The notes under the pieces are model-generated. The model was given only the letters and a program-made list of their open reading frames with translations. It made no database searches and had not been told where the DNA came from. A stretch of 64,000 nucleotides of DNA. Origin: Paenibacillus sp. KS-LC4 (GTDB lineage Bacteria > Bacillota > Bacilli > Paenibacillales > Paenibacillaceae). Made by a program: the position numbers and the translations under genes. Where the stretch lies: assembly GCF_036894955.1 (NCBI RefSeq), contig NZ_CP145905.1:5851001-5915000 (forward strand). The letters run 5' to 3'. Of this stretch, positions 1-8,115 are shown in pieces. The stretch's first letter is position 1, and every line of letters starts with the position of its first letter.

Positions 1-817
1 ACATAAAGCGTTGGCCGAACACATAAAGCGCGACCGCTGGAATCGTGTAAATGATCGAGAAGGCAGCCAGCTTGCCGTATTGCACAATGCCATTTTGCCC
101 AAAATACTGGTAAATGGTAACGGCGGCAGGAAGCTTCTGCGGGCTTTGCAGCAAGATGAATGGAACGAGGAAGTTCCCCCAGCTGCCGGCAAAGGCGAAA
201 ATACCGACTGTGAAAATACCTGGCAGCATCAGTGGCGCAACGACTAGACGAAGCGTCGTCCAGATGGATGCGCCGTCCACCCAAGCAGCCTCCTCCAGCT
301 CCAAAGGAACGGAATCCATGAAGTTTTTCATCATCCAGATGGAGTATGGCAGTGCAGATGCAGCCAAGAACAAAATGGTGAAAAACAACGAATCCTGAAT
401 TTGCATGTACAGGAAAAACTGATAAACCGGAACCATAACCGCCGTAATCGGCAAGCCTGTTGCGAACAGGATGACATACATGAACGGGCGTTTATACCGC
501 AGCTGATAACGTGACAGCGGATAAGAGGCAAGCCCCGCCGCAGCAACGACAAGCAGCGCTTGTCCAAGAGCGAGCAGCAAGCCATTGCCGAAGGACCTCT
601 GATTGTCAGAGCTCGCTAACGTAGACGTATAGTTGCTTAGCGTTACCTCTTCAGGTATTTTCAAAGTAAGGGTTGCCGCTCCGTCGAACGAGGCCAATAC
701 GAGCCACAGCATAGGAAGCAGGAACAATAAAGCGATAAAACTCAAAATAATATAAGGAAGCACCCGGCCGACCATAAACCGATTCATTCTGGGGCGCTTG
801 CGTACGTTGCTGCTCAT
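1..817 (-). CDS. Carbohydrate ABC transporter permease, MalG type (C-terminus cut off by window edge)
   Basis: Reading back from an ATG at 817, preceded by GGAGG, the frame stays open to the window edge and gives 272 residues, so only the last few are missing. Residues 17-43 form the first membrane helix and four or five more follow. The EAA loop of binding-protein-dependent permeases lies near residues 176-203 (LEEAAWVDGAS, then LMLPG). This is the inner-membrane subunit that pairs with the MalF-type permease encoded just upstream (866-1777). No ATPase is present here; such systems often borrow a shared MsmX-type ATPase, which is family knowledge and not visible in the window. The sugar is inferred from the GH125 gene in the same cluster. 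Confidence 0.93.
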   Translation of the reverse strand, partial: MSSNVRKRPRMNRFMVGRVLPYIILSFIALLFLLPMLWLVLASFDGAATLTLKIPEEVTLSNYTSTLASSDNQRSFGNGLLLALGQALLVVAAAGLASYPLSRYQLRYKRPFMYVILFATGLPITAVMVPVYQFFLYMQIQDSLFFTILFLAASALPYSIWMMKNFMDSVPLELEEAAWVDGASIWTTLRLVVAPLMLPGIFTVGIFAFAGSWGNFLVPFILLQSPQKLPAAVTIYQYFGQNGIVQYGKLAAFSIIYTIPAVALYVFGQRFM

Positions 818-865
818 TCTCGCGTCCTCCTTTTTATAAACCTATATCCAAGCATAACGCAGGGC

Positions 866-1777
866 TTACAGCTTCACTTTTAGAAGCTTCATATACAACA
901 GACTGGCAACAATACCGATCAACAGCAGAACAAGTGAAATAGCTGTGCCGTAGCCAAGCTGATAGTTGACAAAGGCCTGATGATACATATAAATGGGCAG
1001 CGTCTCCGTTGCATTTCCCGGACCGCCACCTGTCAACGCATAAATAAGCGTGAAGGAGCCTAATGTTTGAAGGGTTACGAGTACCATATTCGTTACAACA
1101 GAACCGCTGATCATTGGAATAGTAATGCGGATAAGTCTTTGCCAAGCCGAAGCGCCATCAATCATTGCCGCTTCCTCAACCTCTTTAGGCACATCGCCCA
1201 GTGCAGCCTGGAATACCATCATCGAGAAGGCCGTTCCATGCCATACGTTTGCAATAATAACGGATACCATCGGGAAGGTGTACAGCCAAGCAATAGGCTC
1301 AAAGCCGATGCTTTGAATGAATGCATTAGCCGTTCCCGTATCATTCAGAAAAGCAAACCATACAAATGCGCAGACCACTTCTGGCGCTACCCAGCCCGAA
1401 ATGACGATAGAGCCAACAACGCTTCGGAATACGCGGTTTCTACCATTCATTAGAAACGCAATAAGGAAGCCCATAACTTGCTGGCCAATAACGGCCGAGA
1501 AAATGAGGAAAAGAATCGTGTTACCTACAGAAATGCGGAATGTTGCATCCTGAAACATATTCACGAAGTTTTGGAATCCGACAAACTGCGTATTCGCTGC
1601 TGCCGCTCCGGTCAAAGCCATATTCGTAAATGCGAAATAAAAAGTTAAAACTGCCGGCACGAAGAAAAAGAGTAAAAGCAGCAGCCAGCTAGGCGATAAG
1701 AATAGCGCCGCCCTCCACTGTTCACCGCCGTTCCCTTTCCTTTTCGCTTTGGGAAATCGCGAGTTTATCGCTTCCAT
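866..1777 (-). CDS. Carbohydrate ABC transporter permease, MalF type
   Basis: A 303-residue membrane protein with a basic N-terminus (residues 1-22), six hydrophobic segments and an EAA loop (EVEEAAMIDGASAWQRL, then IPMISG) at about residues 205-235. It forms the transmembrane channel of a CUT1-type sugar importer with the next gene. It lies 75 bases downstream of the binding-protein gene, and a strong hairpin sits in that gap. The start is supported by an AGGAGG-like site just upstream (forward tcctcct at 1788-1794). Length and topology are normal for the family. The specificity is not readable from this subunit; an alpha-mannoside is inferred from the neighbouring GH125 enzyme. Confidence 0.95.
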   Translation of the reverse strand: MEAINSRFPKAKRKGNGGEQWRAALFLSPSWLLLLLFFFVPAVLTFYFAFTNMALTGAAAANTQFVGFQNFVNMFQDATFRISVGNTILFLIFSAVIGQQVMGFLIAFLMNGRNRVFRSVVGSIVISGWVAPEVVCAFVWFAFLNDTGTANAFIQSIGFEPIAWLYTFPMVSVIIANVWHGTAFSMMVFQAALGDVPKEVEEAAMIDGASAWQRLIRITIPMISGSVVTNMVLVTLQTLGSFTLIYALTGGGPGNATETLPIYMYHQAFVNYQLGYGTAISLVLLLIGIVASLLYMKLLKVKL

Positions 1778-1809
1778 CTGATATCCTCCTGACTGATTTT
1801 GAAAAAGAC

Positions 1810-1840
1810 AAGCCGATTGTTGTTAAGCAACAATCGGCTT
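1810..1840 (-). terminator. Intercistronic hairpin between binding-protein and permease genes
   Basis: A perfect 13-base-pair inverted repeat (AAGCCGATTGTTG, loop of 5, CAACAATCGGCTT). On the minus strand it is followed by GTCTTTTTC. It lies between the stop of the binding-protein gene and the first permease. Such a hairpin usually acts as a leaky terminator or 3' stabiliser that keeps binding-protein mRNA more abundant than permease mRNA. Confidence 0.8.
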
Positions 1841-1852
1841 CCCAGCTGTGTG

Positions 1853-3235
1853 CTACTTCGTCGCTACTTTATCAGCGCCGACCGTTCTTTCTACGCTTTT
1901 TGCATATTCTTGCATAGCAGCGTCAGGAGCAAGTGAGCCCGATGCCACTTTTTCAACCATTTCTTGAATGGATGTCGATACTGCCGGGTAATTCGCATTA
2001 GTTGGACGAACGTGCGTGTACGTAATAAACTCAGCTGCTACGCCATACAGCGTACCAGGCTGGCCTGTGTATTCCGCATCAGCCGCAACGTCGGTGCGAG
2101 GCGTCAAAGCGCCGTCCAGCATGGCGAACTCTTTGTTGTGCTGTTCATTAGTAGCCATTTTAATAAATTCGAAGCCCAGCTCTTTTTCAGTCGATTTCGC
2201 GCCAACGCTAAGCGTCCAGCCGCCAGACATCGAAGTGAAGCCAGGAGCTTGACCTTTCTCTGTCGGCATTTTCACGAAGCCATAAACATCAAGCGCTTCC
2301 GGCCAAGGCTTGCTGCCGCTTGCCGCCCAGTTGCCTGTCAGCCAGTTGCCGTTCAGGACGATTGCTACCTTTTGATTCGGCATCAGATCTGTTTCCAATA
2401 CTTGACCTGCTTGCGCAGTCAAAACTTGCGACATTTTTGGACCCATGCCCTCGGAGTAGATCGTGTGAATGAAGTTCAGCGAGCTCAGGATGCCTGGGCT
2501 TTGTGTAACCCATTTGCCATCCTCATAAAGCTCGTCATCCGTTCCGTAAAGCAGCATTTCGAACGTTTGCATAGTTGTTGCTTCTTGACCAGCTTTACCA
2601 GAGTTCATCCAGAAAGGAATAATATCTGGCAGCTTGGATTTAATAGTACGGGAAGCGCTCAGTACTTCATCCCAGCTTTTAGGCTCCCAAGGCACAGGCA
2701 ATCCTGCTTTCTTGAACAGCTCTTTGTTGTAGTACAAGCCGCGAACGTCAGTAGAGAAAGGTACGCCATAAACCTTGCTGTCCGTTGCTGTTACAGCCGC
2801 TTTAATACCTTCGTTGAACTTGCCCCAATCTTCCCATGCATCCACAGCGAGCGGTTCTAGGTAACCAGCCTCACTGTCGGCATTAATCATGAAGGAATCT
2901 TCAGCAAGCACCTCAGGCGCCGTTTTGCCATCCATCATGAGCAGCGGAATTTTCGTTGCATATTGTGAGCCTTCAATCGGCTGCAGCTCAACCGTCACGC
3001 CAGGGTTCGCTTTCTCAAAATCCGCCTTTACGCTAGTCAGCCACTTGCCCCAGTTATCCGTTTCATTCCATTTGCCATAAGCAACTTTAACCGTCTTTGT
3101 TGCTCCAGCTGCGGAAGTTGCTTCTGCACCCTCCGTGCTATTTGTGCCATTTGTGCCTGCATTTCCCGAACATGCTGCTGTGAATACAGTTAAAGCTGCA
3201 ACCGTACCTGCAAGAATTCTTTTTTTAGCTGCCAT
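1853..3235 (-). CDS. Extracellular sugar-binding lipoprotein of ABC importer
   Basis: A 460-residue solute-binding protein of the family-1 (MalE-like) type. The N-terminus is a lipoprotein signal (MAAKKRILAG, hydrophobic stretch, lipobox TAAC) with lipidation expected at Cys22, followed by a Ser/Thr/Gly-rich linker. Typical family segments are visible, such as GVPFSTDVRGLYYNKELFKK and SWDEVLSASRTIK in the first lobe and MSGGWTLSVGAKS in the second. It is tethered outside the membrane and delivers sugar to the two permeases encoded downstream. AGGGGAG precedes the ATG at 3235. It lies 47 bases or so after the GH125 gene in the same direction, so enzyme and transporter are probably transcribed together. 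Confidence 0.95.
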   Translation of the reverse strand: MAAKKRILAGTVAALTVFTAACSGNAGTNGTNSTEGAEATSAAGATKTVKVAYGKWNETDNWGKWLTSVKADFEKANPGVTVELQPIEGSQYATKIPLLMMDGKTAPEVLAEDSFMINADSEAGYLEPLAVDAWEDWGKFNEGIKAAVTATDSKVYGVPFSTDVRGLYYNKELFKKAGLPVPWEPKSWDEVLSASRTIKSKLPDIIPFWMNSGKAGQEATTMQTFEMLLYGTDDELYEDGKWVTQSPGILSSLNFIHTIYSEGMGPKMSQVLTAQAGQVLETDLMPNQKVAIVLNGNWLTGNWAASGSKPWPEALDVYGFVKMPTEKGQAPGFTSMSGGWTLSVGAKSTEKELGFEFIKMATNEQHNKEFAMLDGALTPRTDVAADAEYTGQPGTLYGVAAEFITYTHVRPTNANYPAVSTSIQEMVEKVASGSLAPDAAMQEYAKSVERTVGADKVATK

Positions 3236-3282
3236 CTTGATCGCTCCCCTTATTGTCCGTTTGTTACGCTTATTATTTGTTC

Positions 3283-4599
3283 CTATAATGAACGAGCATT
3301 CATGCTCGATGGAACCTTAAAGCCGCAATACGTCAAAATCAATTCGCTAAACAAGGCATTAGCCCAAGAAAACCATTCCCGTGTATACTCGCTTGGATTA
3401 TCTTTATGAAAGCCTTCATGCAGAAAATCAGTTCCCGCATCCGTGCTTTCCAGCACGCTCAGCAGCCGTTCAACCTCTGCCTCATCCTGTGAAGTCAGCG
3501 CTTGCATAGCCAGCGAAATGTGCCAGATATAGTTTTCCGGGGTATGAGGGCTGCCAATTCCTTGTGCCGCCGTCCCCTTGAAATAATAAGGATTTTCCTC
3601 GCTGAGTACAAATTGTCTTGTATTCATATAGATTGGATCATCCAGCTTGCAGCAGCCGAGATAAGGCAGGGACAGCAGGCTCGGCACATTCGCATCGTCC
3701 ATTAGATTGTAACCGCCAAGACCGTCTGTTTCATAAGCGAAAATTTTGCCGAACCGCTCATGCTCGACAGTGGCATACTGTTCAATACCGGATTGAATTT
3801 CCTGCCGGAGGGCAACCGCCTGCTTCGCCAGCTCTTTATTGCCAAGCACCTCAACTGCCATTTCCGCCATATAGTCCAGCACTACGACTGCAAACATGTT
3901 CGAAGGAATGAGGTAGCCATAATCGCAAGCATCATCACTTGGGCGGAAGCCCGACCAGGTCATGCCCGTTACTGCGCTCGGCGTGCCTTTGCCTTCATTA
4001 AGCAGCGTGTCCGACGGCGGGCAATCCGTTCTTTGGAAACGATAGCTCGATTGCTGATCGTGGTTCTGCTCTGTTCTCCACAACCGCAAAATGCTGTAGC
4101 AGGCCTCTTTAAAAGCCTCGTCCAAATGCGCGGTGGTTCCCGTCGTCTTCCAAAGAAGATAAGCGAGCTGAATCGGATAGCAAAGTGAATCTATTTCATA
4201 TTTGCGCTCCCATAGCCATGGAGACATTTCCGTTAAATCGTTCTGATGACCCTTGCTGTTGGCGTGCTCATTAAACGCATTCGCATAAGGGTCCTGCAAT
4301 ATATGTTGAATTTGCCTTTTGACAACGCCTTCAATGAGGCGAGCCATCGCGGCATCTTCCTTCGCCAAAATTAAATAAGGACGAACCTGCGCCGCGGAAT
4401 CCCGCAGCCACATCGCTGGAATATCCCCCGTAATGACGAAAATAGCACCGTCAGGCTGAGGCTTCAACGTCGTTGTTAAAGTATTGGAGAAACAGTTTGC
4501 AAACATCCGGGCCAGCTTTGTACGGGAACCAAGCTTCCCTTCTACTTCCTGGATTAACGACTGCACCGATGCCGGCAGCGTTTCCATTACTTCAGTCAT
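3283..4599 (-). CDS. GH125 family exo-alpha-1,6-mannosidase (MUG157-like)
   Basis: About 438 residues. Family-typical blocks are present: AMWLRDSAAQVRPY near residues 63-75, the KYEIDSLCYP block near 133-142 and SGFRPSDDACDYGYLIPSN near 216-235. The FRPSDD aspartate corresponds to the region holding the general acid in characterised GH125 enzymes. There is no signal peptide, so it should act in the cytoplasm on imported oligosaccharides. It lies between its likely repressor and the transporter genes. Two starts are possible: ATG at 4608 directly abuts the AAAGGG site, while ATG at 4599 is 9 bases from it, so I prefer 4599. Substrate from family knowledge: non-reducing alpha-1,6-mannose. Confidence 0.92.
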   Translation of the reverse strand: MTEVMETLPASVQSLIQEVEGKLGSRTKLARMFANCFSNTLTTTLKPQPDGAIFVITGDIPAMWLRDSAAQVRPYLILAKEDAAMARLIEGVVKRQIQHILQDPYANAFNEHANSKGHQNDLTEMSPWLWERKYEIDSLCYPIQLAYLLWKTTGTTAHLDEAFKEACYSILRLWRTEQNHDQQSSYRFQRTDCPPSDTLLNEGKGTPSAVTGMTWSGFRPSDDACDYGYLIPSNMFAVVVLDYMAEMAVEVLGNKELAKQAVALRQEIQSGIEQYATVEHERFGKIFAYETDGLGGYNLMDDANVPSLLSLPYLGCCKLDDPIYMNTRQFVLSEENPYYFKGTAAQGIGSPHTPENYIWHISLAMQALTSQDEAEVERLLSVLESTDAGTDFLHEGFHKDNPSEYTREWFSWANALFSELILTYCGFKVPSSMNARSL

Positions 4600-4646
4600 T
4601 TGATACATCCCTTTCTATTAAGCGCTTTCAAGAGGTTTATGTACCG

Positions 4647-4675
4647 ATATTAATCTATATTTCATGTCATGTCAA
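4647..4675 (-). promoter_or_regulatory. Sigma-A promoter of the GH125/transport operon with overlapping operator repeats
   Basis: On the minus strand TTGACA (4670-4675) and TAATAT (4647-4652) are separated by 17 bases, a near-perfect sigma-A promoter. The direct repeat TGACATGACAT and the word ACATAGTATA overlap or adjoin the -35 box. The same two words occur in the promoter of the GntR-type regulator at 6114-6137, which suggests they are its operator. Confidence 0.85.
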
Positions 4676-4772
4676 TATACTATGTTATATTATTTATAAA
4701 CAAATAGCATACTAATCATTTTGCTAGACACACCTCCGATTCGAGCCCTTAAGGCATAACGATATATAACAG

Positions 4773-4807
4773 AAAACCCTTGCTGTCTCGGTTGACAGAA
4801 GGGTTTT
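4773..4807 (-). terminator. Rho-independent terminator of the GntR-type regulator gene
   Basis: Inverted repeat AAAACCCTTGCTGTC / GACAGAAGGGTTTT around a short loop. On the minus strand the stem ends in a run of T, downstream of the regulator stop at 4891 and upstream of the GH125 promoter. It separates the regulator transcript from the operon it probably controls. Confidence 0.85.
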
Positions 4808-4890
4808 GTCTATCTTCTCACTCGTATTCAGCTTCTCACATTAGCCGAAAAATATGCAAAGCGCACATAACTCAACGCTTGCCCGTTAGC

Positions 4891-6048
4891 CTATTGAGGC
4901 GCCGGCCCTGTCGATTTGCCTGGGACAAGCTTTACTTGCAGCGATATTTTGCTTGGGAGCGTGGCGCCTTGAATCAGCTCCAGAACATTATTGACGGCGA
5001 GGCGGCCAATCTCCTTCTCATTTTGCTCCAAGTGCGTGAACGGATACAGCGCCGACGTGCTCTGCGGGCTATCAAAGCAAATAATCGAAATTTGCTGTGG
5101 AATATGCAGGCCCATCTTTTCTACCGCTTCCTTCGCGATGAGCGCCAGCTCATACTCCATCGCGAACAATGCGGTAATCCGCGGATGCTCGCGCAGCATC
5201 TGCTGAATGATGTTCACATATTTATCAATGAGGTGGCTGCTGGAATTGTCATTGGACGTCCAGTTCATATCGGTCAGCCAGGACGAGCGGTCCAGCAAAA
5301 TGCCGCCTTCGGCATGCGCCTGCACAAATCCCTCAATCCGTTCCTCAATCGCTACATTATCCGTCACCCGCGAAGCAAGCAGCCCGATATGGCGATGCCC
5401 GTGGTTAAACAAATGCTGTACTCCCATTTTCGCCGCTTCCACATTGTCTGAGCTTATTGCCGTTGTGTCCGTCCATTTCAAATATCGGTCAACCAGCACA
5501 TGAGGGAATTTATCAATGACCAGCTTCAAAATTTCCGGACTGAAGTTTTGCCCGCGCGTTGGATAAATAATTAAGCCATCTACCCCATATTGGCGTAGCA
5601 TCTGAATCGCTTTCTCCTCCACATCGGGCTGGGAAAACGAGATGCGCAGCATCAAATAAACGCCGAGCTCCTGCGCGGTTCGCTCCATCTCCGACAGCAT
5701 TTCCTTGCCATAGCTGTCGCTGAAATCCTCCATGATAAGCCCTAATACCACTTGCTGCGTGCGCACAGCTGCGGTTACGGATTCTTGCGCTGGCGGAGCC
5801 TCCGCCTGCTCCTGCATAGCGTGCTCGATAACGAAGGAGCCGCGGCCCGGCTGACGCATAATATAGCCGTCCTGAACGAGCATATCCAGCGCCTTCTTGG
5901 AGGTAATTCGGCTGACTGAAAACTCCTCCATCAGCTCCTTCTCCGAAGGGATGCGGTCACCGACCGTATAATCTCCGATTTGAATCTTTTCGCGCAGCAT
6001 CAGATACATTTGCTCGTATCTAGGCTTTAAAGCGTTCATGCCTTCCAT
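4891..6048 (-). CDS. GntR/LacI hybrid transcriptional regulator (AraR-like architecture)
   Basis: A 385-residue protein. Residues 1-75 are a GntR winged helix (YEQMYLMLREKI, GDRIPSEKELMEEFSVSRIT, PGRGSFV). Residues from about 100 on are a LacI-type sugar-sensing domain (VVLGLIMEDFSDSYGKEMLSEM, DGLIIYPTRGQNFSPE, IGLLASRV, ISIICFDSPQST). This is the architecture of the arabinose repressor AraR. It probably represses the GH125/importer operon and itself; its own promoter and the GH125 promoter share rare repeated words. AAGGTG lies 8 bases before the ATG at 6048. The ligand is inferred to be a mannoside or a breakdown product. Confidence 0.93.
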   Translation of the reverse strand: MEGMNALKPRYEQMYLMLREKIQIGDYTVGDRIPSEKELMEEFSVSRITSKKALDMLVQDGYIMRQPGRGSFVIEHAMQEQAEAPPAQESVTAAVRTQQVVLGLIMEDFSDSYGKEMLSEMERTAQELGVYLMLRISFSQPDVEEKAIQMLRQYGVDGLIIYPTRGQNFSPEILKLVIDKFPHVLVDRYLKWTDTTAISSDNVEAAKMGVQHLFNHGHRHIGLLASRVTDNVAIEERIEGFVQAHAEGGILLDRSSWLTDMNWTSNDNSSSHLIDKYVNIIQQMLREHPRITALFAMEYELALIAKEAVEKMGLHIPQQISIICFDSPQSTSALYPFTHLEQNEKEIGRLAVNNVLELIQGATLPSKISLQVKLVPGKSTGPAPQ

Positions 6049-6113
6049 TATACATTCACCTTCAGCATCTATTTGGTCGTACTGGGTCGATGTCGTAATT
6101 ATACATATCCACC

Positions 6114-6137
6114 TAGTATACTATGTCATGTCATTTC
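6114..6137 (-). promoter_or_regulatory. Candidate operator/promoter of the GntR-type regulator
   Basis: The forward sequence TAGTATACTATGTCATGTCA contains the palindrome AGTATACT and the direct repeat ATGTCATGTCA. Both are shared with the GH125 promoter. On the minus strand TTTCCA-17-TATACT can be read as a promoter running into the regulator. On the plus strand ATGTCA-18-TATAAT (-10 at 6147-6152) could serve the small gene at 6275. The operator assignment is inferred from the shared words. Confidence 0.55.
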
Positions 6138-6274
6138 TGGAAAGCTTATAATGCCGCTTCCGGCAAATGCAAGCTTATCCTTTAGCTCTCGAATAAATCT
6201 GTCATGGTAGCGGGAGGAGCCGGAATATATATAGCTTGAACGGATAATCTGTGCAAAACTCGGAGGTGCATAGG

Positions 6275-6481
6275 ATGGGGCTGCTATGGCGACGGTGGGT
6301 AGCCATCAGAACCGAAAGCGGTTCTAGGGCGGATATCATTGACCGATTGGAGGCTCATTTGAAGGCAAGCGGCATTAAGGCAAAAGTTACTCTCGAAGGC
6401 AATTTAAAAAGGCTTCATGTGCTTAAGAAGAACGTTGAAGCCGCTCAGCAACAGCTGGACGCTTTCGACTCCGAACCTTAA
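6275..6481 (+). CDS. Small hypothetical protein (68 residues)
   Basis: ATG at 6275 is preceded by GGAGGT at 6262-6267 with 7 bases of spacing, far better than the upstream GTG at 6251. The 68-residue product starts MGLLWRRWVAIRTESGSRAD. Its middle (IIDRLEAHLKASGIKAKV) and its C-terminal half (LHVLKKNVEAAQQQLDAF) look amphipathic and helical. The pattern of a conserved helix plus a 'vtleGnlkrL' strand resembles small cytosolic proteins common in Bacillales, but I do not recognise a named family. It stands alone, convergent with the kinase-like gene. Confidence 0.65.
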   Translation: MGLLWRRWVAIRTESGSRADIIDRLEAHLKASGIKAKVTLEGNLKRLHVLKKNVEAAQQQLDAFDSEP

Positions 6482-6487
6482 GCTCAG

Positions 6488-6535
6488 GCGCGGGCCGGGC
6501 GGCACGCATTGAAGGATGCAGTTGCCCGGCTGCGC
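6488..6535. terminator. GC-rich hairpin between convergent genes
   Basis: GCGC-GG-GCCGGGC pairs with GCCCGGC-T-GCGC around an inner GCAT/ATGC stem. It fills the 58-base gap between the small gene (+) and the kinase-like gene (-). There is no T-run, so it could be a weak bidirectional terminator. Confidence 0.5.
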
Positions 6536-6539
6536 AGAA

Positions 6540-7205
6540 CTATCTGGAGGAAGAACGCACCCAGCGATAGCCTTTGCGTACACCATTCATAACCCATTCC
6601 GGCACGGGCATGGAATGCTTGAATAGAAACGGCATGTAAATCCGGTTGTACGCTTTTTTCAAGTCATCCCACATCATGCAAGGCTCTTCTTTAAGAAAGT
6701 CAGACACGTCCACGACAAGGCCTCGGTCATCATTAGATACCATGACATTTTTGCCATGAACATCATGTGGAAACAGTCCCTGCTCACGAGCATAATCCAA
6801 GGCTGCATCAATTTCCGCAATAATGCGCTCCTCAATAATGACGCCCTCAAGCACGCACTTATATAGCGTCGTCCCTTCAAGCCTGCGCAGCATCAAATAT
6901 TCCAGCCCATTGCATTTGGATGCATGATAGCAAGTGGAATATGCGGGATGATCGCCCAAACGGCGATAAACCTCCCTCTCCGCCTCCCAGCCCTCTCTGC
7001 CCGGAGCATAAACCTTCACTGCTATATCCTGCGCATCCTTGTGGACGAATACCCCGGCATAATTTCCTGCCCCAAGCAGCTCCCAGCCCTCCGGCAATAC
7101 ATCCACTTGAATGGGCTCTCCATGGTTAATGCTTTGCAGCTTCACACCTTCAAGCAGCGTCCGTTCAGTCATCTCGATCCATTTCTTCAGCCGATTCTCT
7201 TCCAT
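6540..7205 (-). CDS. Small protein-kinase-like protein
   Basis: A 221-residue protein with a compact kinase fold. It has a glycine loop GAGNYAG at 45-51, an ATP-binding lysine in IAVK at 61-64 and an alpha-C glutamate nearby. A catalytic loop HDVHGKN at 147-153 and a DFG-like segment VVDVSDF at 164-170 follow. The form of the catalytic loop is nearer to RIO/ABC1-type and aminoglycoside-kinase-type proteins than to Hanks kinases. It resembles the short serine/threonine kinase-like proteins of Bacillus (YrzF/YbdM type). No membrane or sensor domain is present, so it is cytosolic; the substrate is unknown. It is transcribed alone, away from the efflux genes. Confidence 0.8.
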   Translation of the reverse strand: MEENRLKKWIEMTERTLLEGVKLQSINHGEPIQVDVLPEGWELLGAGNYAGVFVHKDAQDIAVKVYAPGREGWEAEREVYRRLGDHPAYSTCYHASKCNGLEYLMLRRLEGTTLYKCVLEGVIIEERIIAEIDAALDYAREQGLFPHDVHGKNVMVSNDDRGLVVDVSDFLKEEPCMMWDDLKKAYNRIYMPFLFKHSMPVPEWVMNGVRKGYRWVRSSSR

Positions 7206-7344
7206 ACCTCGTGCCTGCCTCTCTCGCCATGTCTATACTCTATTCTATTATTTTAATTCGGACGCGGCGAAAAGAAAAGAAGAGCGATGCAGGCTCGCTC
7301 TCCTTCTTTAGGTTTATTGTCTACTATTATCCAATTCTCAACGT

Positions 7345-7659
7345 TTAAGCTACCAGCTTGAGACCTATTACACTTCCAACGATGAGAAGGACGAAAAATA
7401 TTTTACGCCAGTCGCGCGATTCTTTGAAAAAAATCATTCCGAGAATGACGCTGCCGACCGATCCGATTCCCGTCCAAATGCCATATGCGGTACTGATCGG
7501 AATGCCCTGAAGCGACCGCGATAGGAAGTAAAAGCTGGTGAAGCCAAAAAGAATGGCTCCAACCGTCCCTCTCCACTTCTTAAAGCCATCCGACAGCTTC
7601 ATGAAGGTCACACCGCCGACCTCGCTAAGGCCGGAAATAATCAGAAAAATCCATGCCAT
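7345..7659 (-). CDS. ykkD: SMR-family efflux protein, YkkD-like subunit
   Basis: A 104-residue four-helix membrane protein of the small multidrug resistance family. The conserved membrane glutamate is Glu13 (LSEVGG), and the TAYGIWTGIGSVGSVILG block is the family signature. It matches the YkkD side of the paired YkkC/YkkD transporters, which export guanidinium and act as heterodimers. Its ATG begins one base after the stop of the partner gene, so translation is coupled. The gene ends the tetR-ykkC-ykkD operon. Confidence 0.88.
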   Translation of the reverse strand: MAWIFLIISGLSEVGGVTFMKLSDGFKKWRGTVGAILFGFTSFYFLSRSLQGIPISTAYGIWTGIGSVGSVILGMIFFKESRDWRKIFFVLLIVGSVIGLKLVA

Positions 7660-7660
7660 A

Positions 7661-8074
7661 TTATTTTCCGCCCCTTCCCTGTACGACCGATGCTGATTTC
7701 AGCGCTTCCGGCGATGCTCCATCAGTTGCCTGCTCCTGCTCCTGCTTCGGCTTCTCGCTCGATACGAGCTTTAGCCCGATTATGCCGATGATCAGCGTTC
7801 CGACCAGCAGCAGGCGCTTAATATCCGCAGACTCGCCTAATACCAAAATACCGAATACGACCGTACCCGCCGTACCAATTCCGGTAAATACCGCATAAGC
7901 CGTGCCAATTTCCAGCAGCTGCATCGAACGGGCGAACAGCACAAAGCTAATAATAATTAAAACGAGCGTAATGGCGCTTATCAAAGGATCTGTAAATCCA
8001 TTCGAATATTTAAGTCCGAAGGTCCAGAACACTTCAAATATGCCCCCAAATATGACATAAAGCCAAGCTTTCAT
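7661..8074 (-). CDS. ykkC: SMR-family efflux protein, YkkC-like subunit
   Basis: The start is the ATG at 8074, preceded by AGGAGGAGA. The longer reading frame runs back into tetR and has no such site. The 137-residue protein has four membrane helices, Glu14 in helix 1 (FGGIFEVFW) and the signature GTAYAVFTGIGTAGTVVFG. A polar tail of about 30 residues (EKPKQEQEQATDG and on) extends past the fourth helix, longer than in Bacillus subtilis YkkC. It pairs with the YkkD-like product encoded next. There is no room for a guanidine riboswitch in its leader; control appears to come from the TetR repressor upstream. Confidence 0.88.
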   Translation of the reverse strand: MKAWLYVIFGGIFEVFWTFGLKYSNGFTDPLISAITLVLIIISFVLFARSMQLLEIGTAYAVFTGIGTAGTVVFGILVLGESADIKRLLLVGTLIIGIIGLKLVSSEKPKQEQEQATDGASPEALKSASVVQGRGGK

Positions 8075-8115
8075 AATAAATCTCCTCCTGTTATGATGCG
8101 ATGAAGCCAAGTTGA

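Noticed and set aside
1964..2860. A 298-codon plus-strand frame opposite the sugar-binding protein gene
   Set aside because: It is antisense to a clear lipoprotein gene and has an abnormal Arg/Cys-rich composition.
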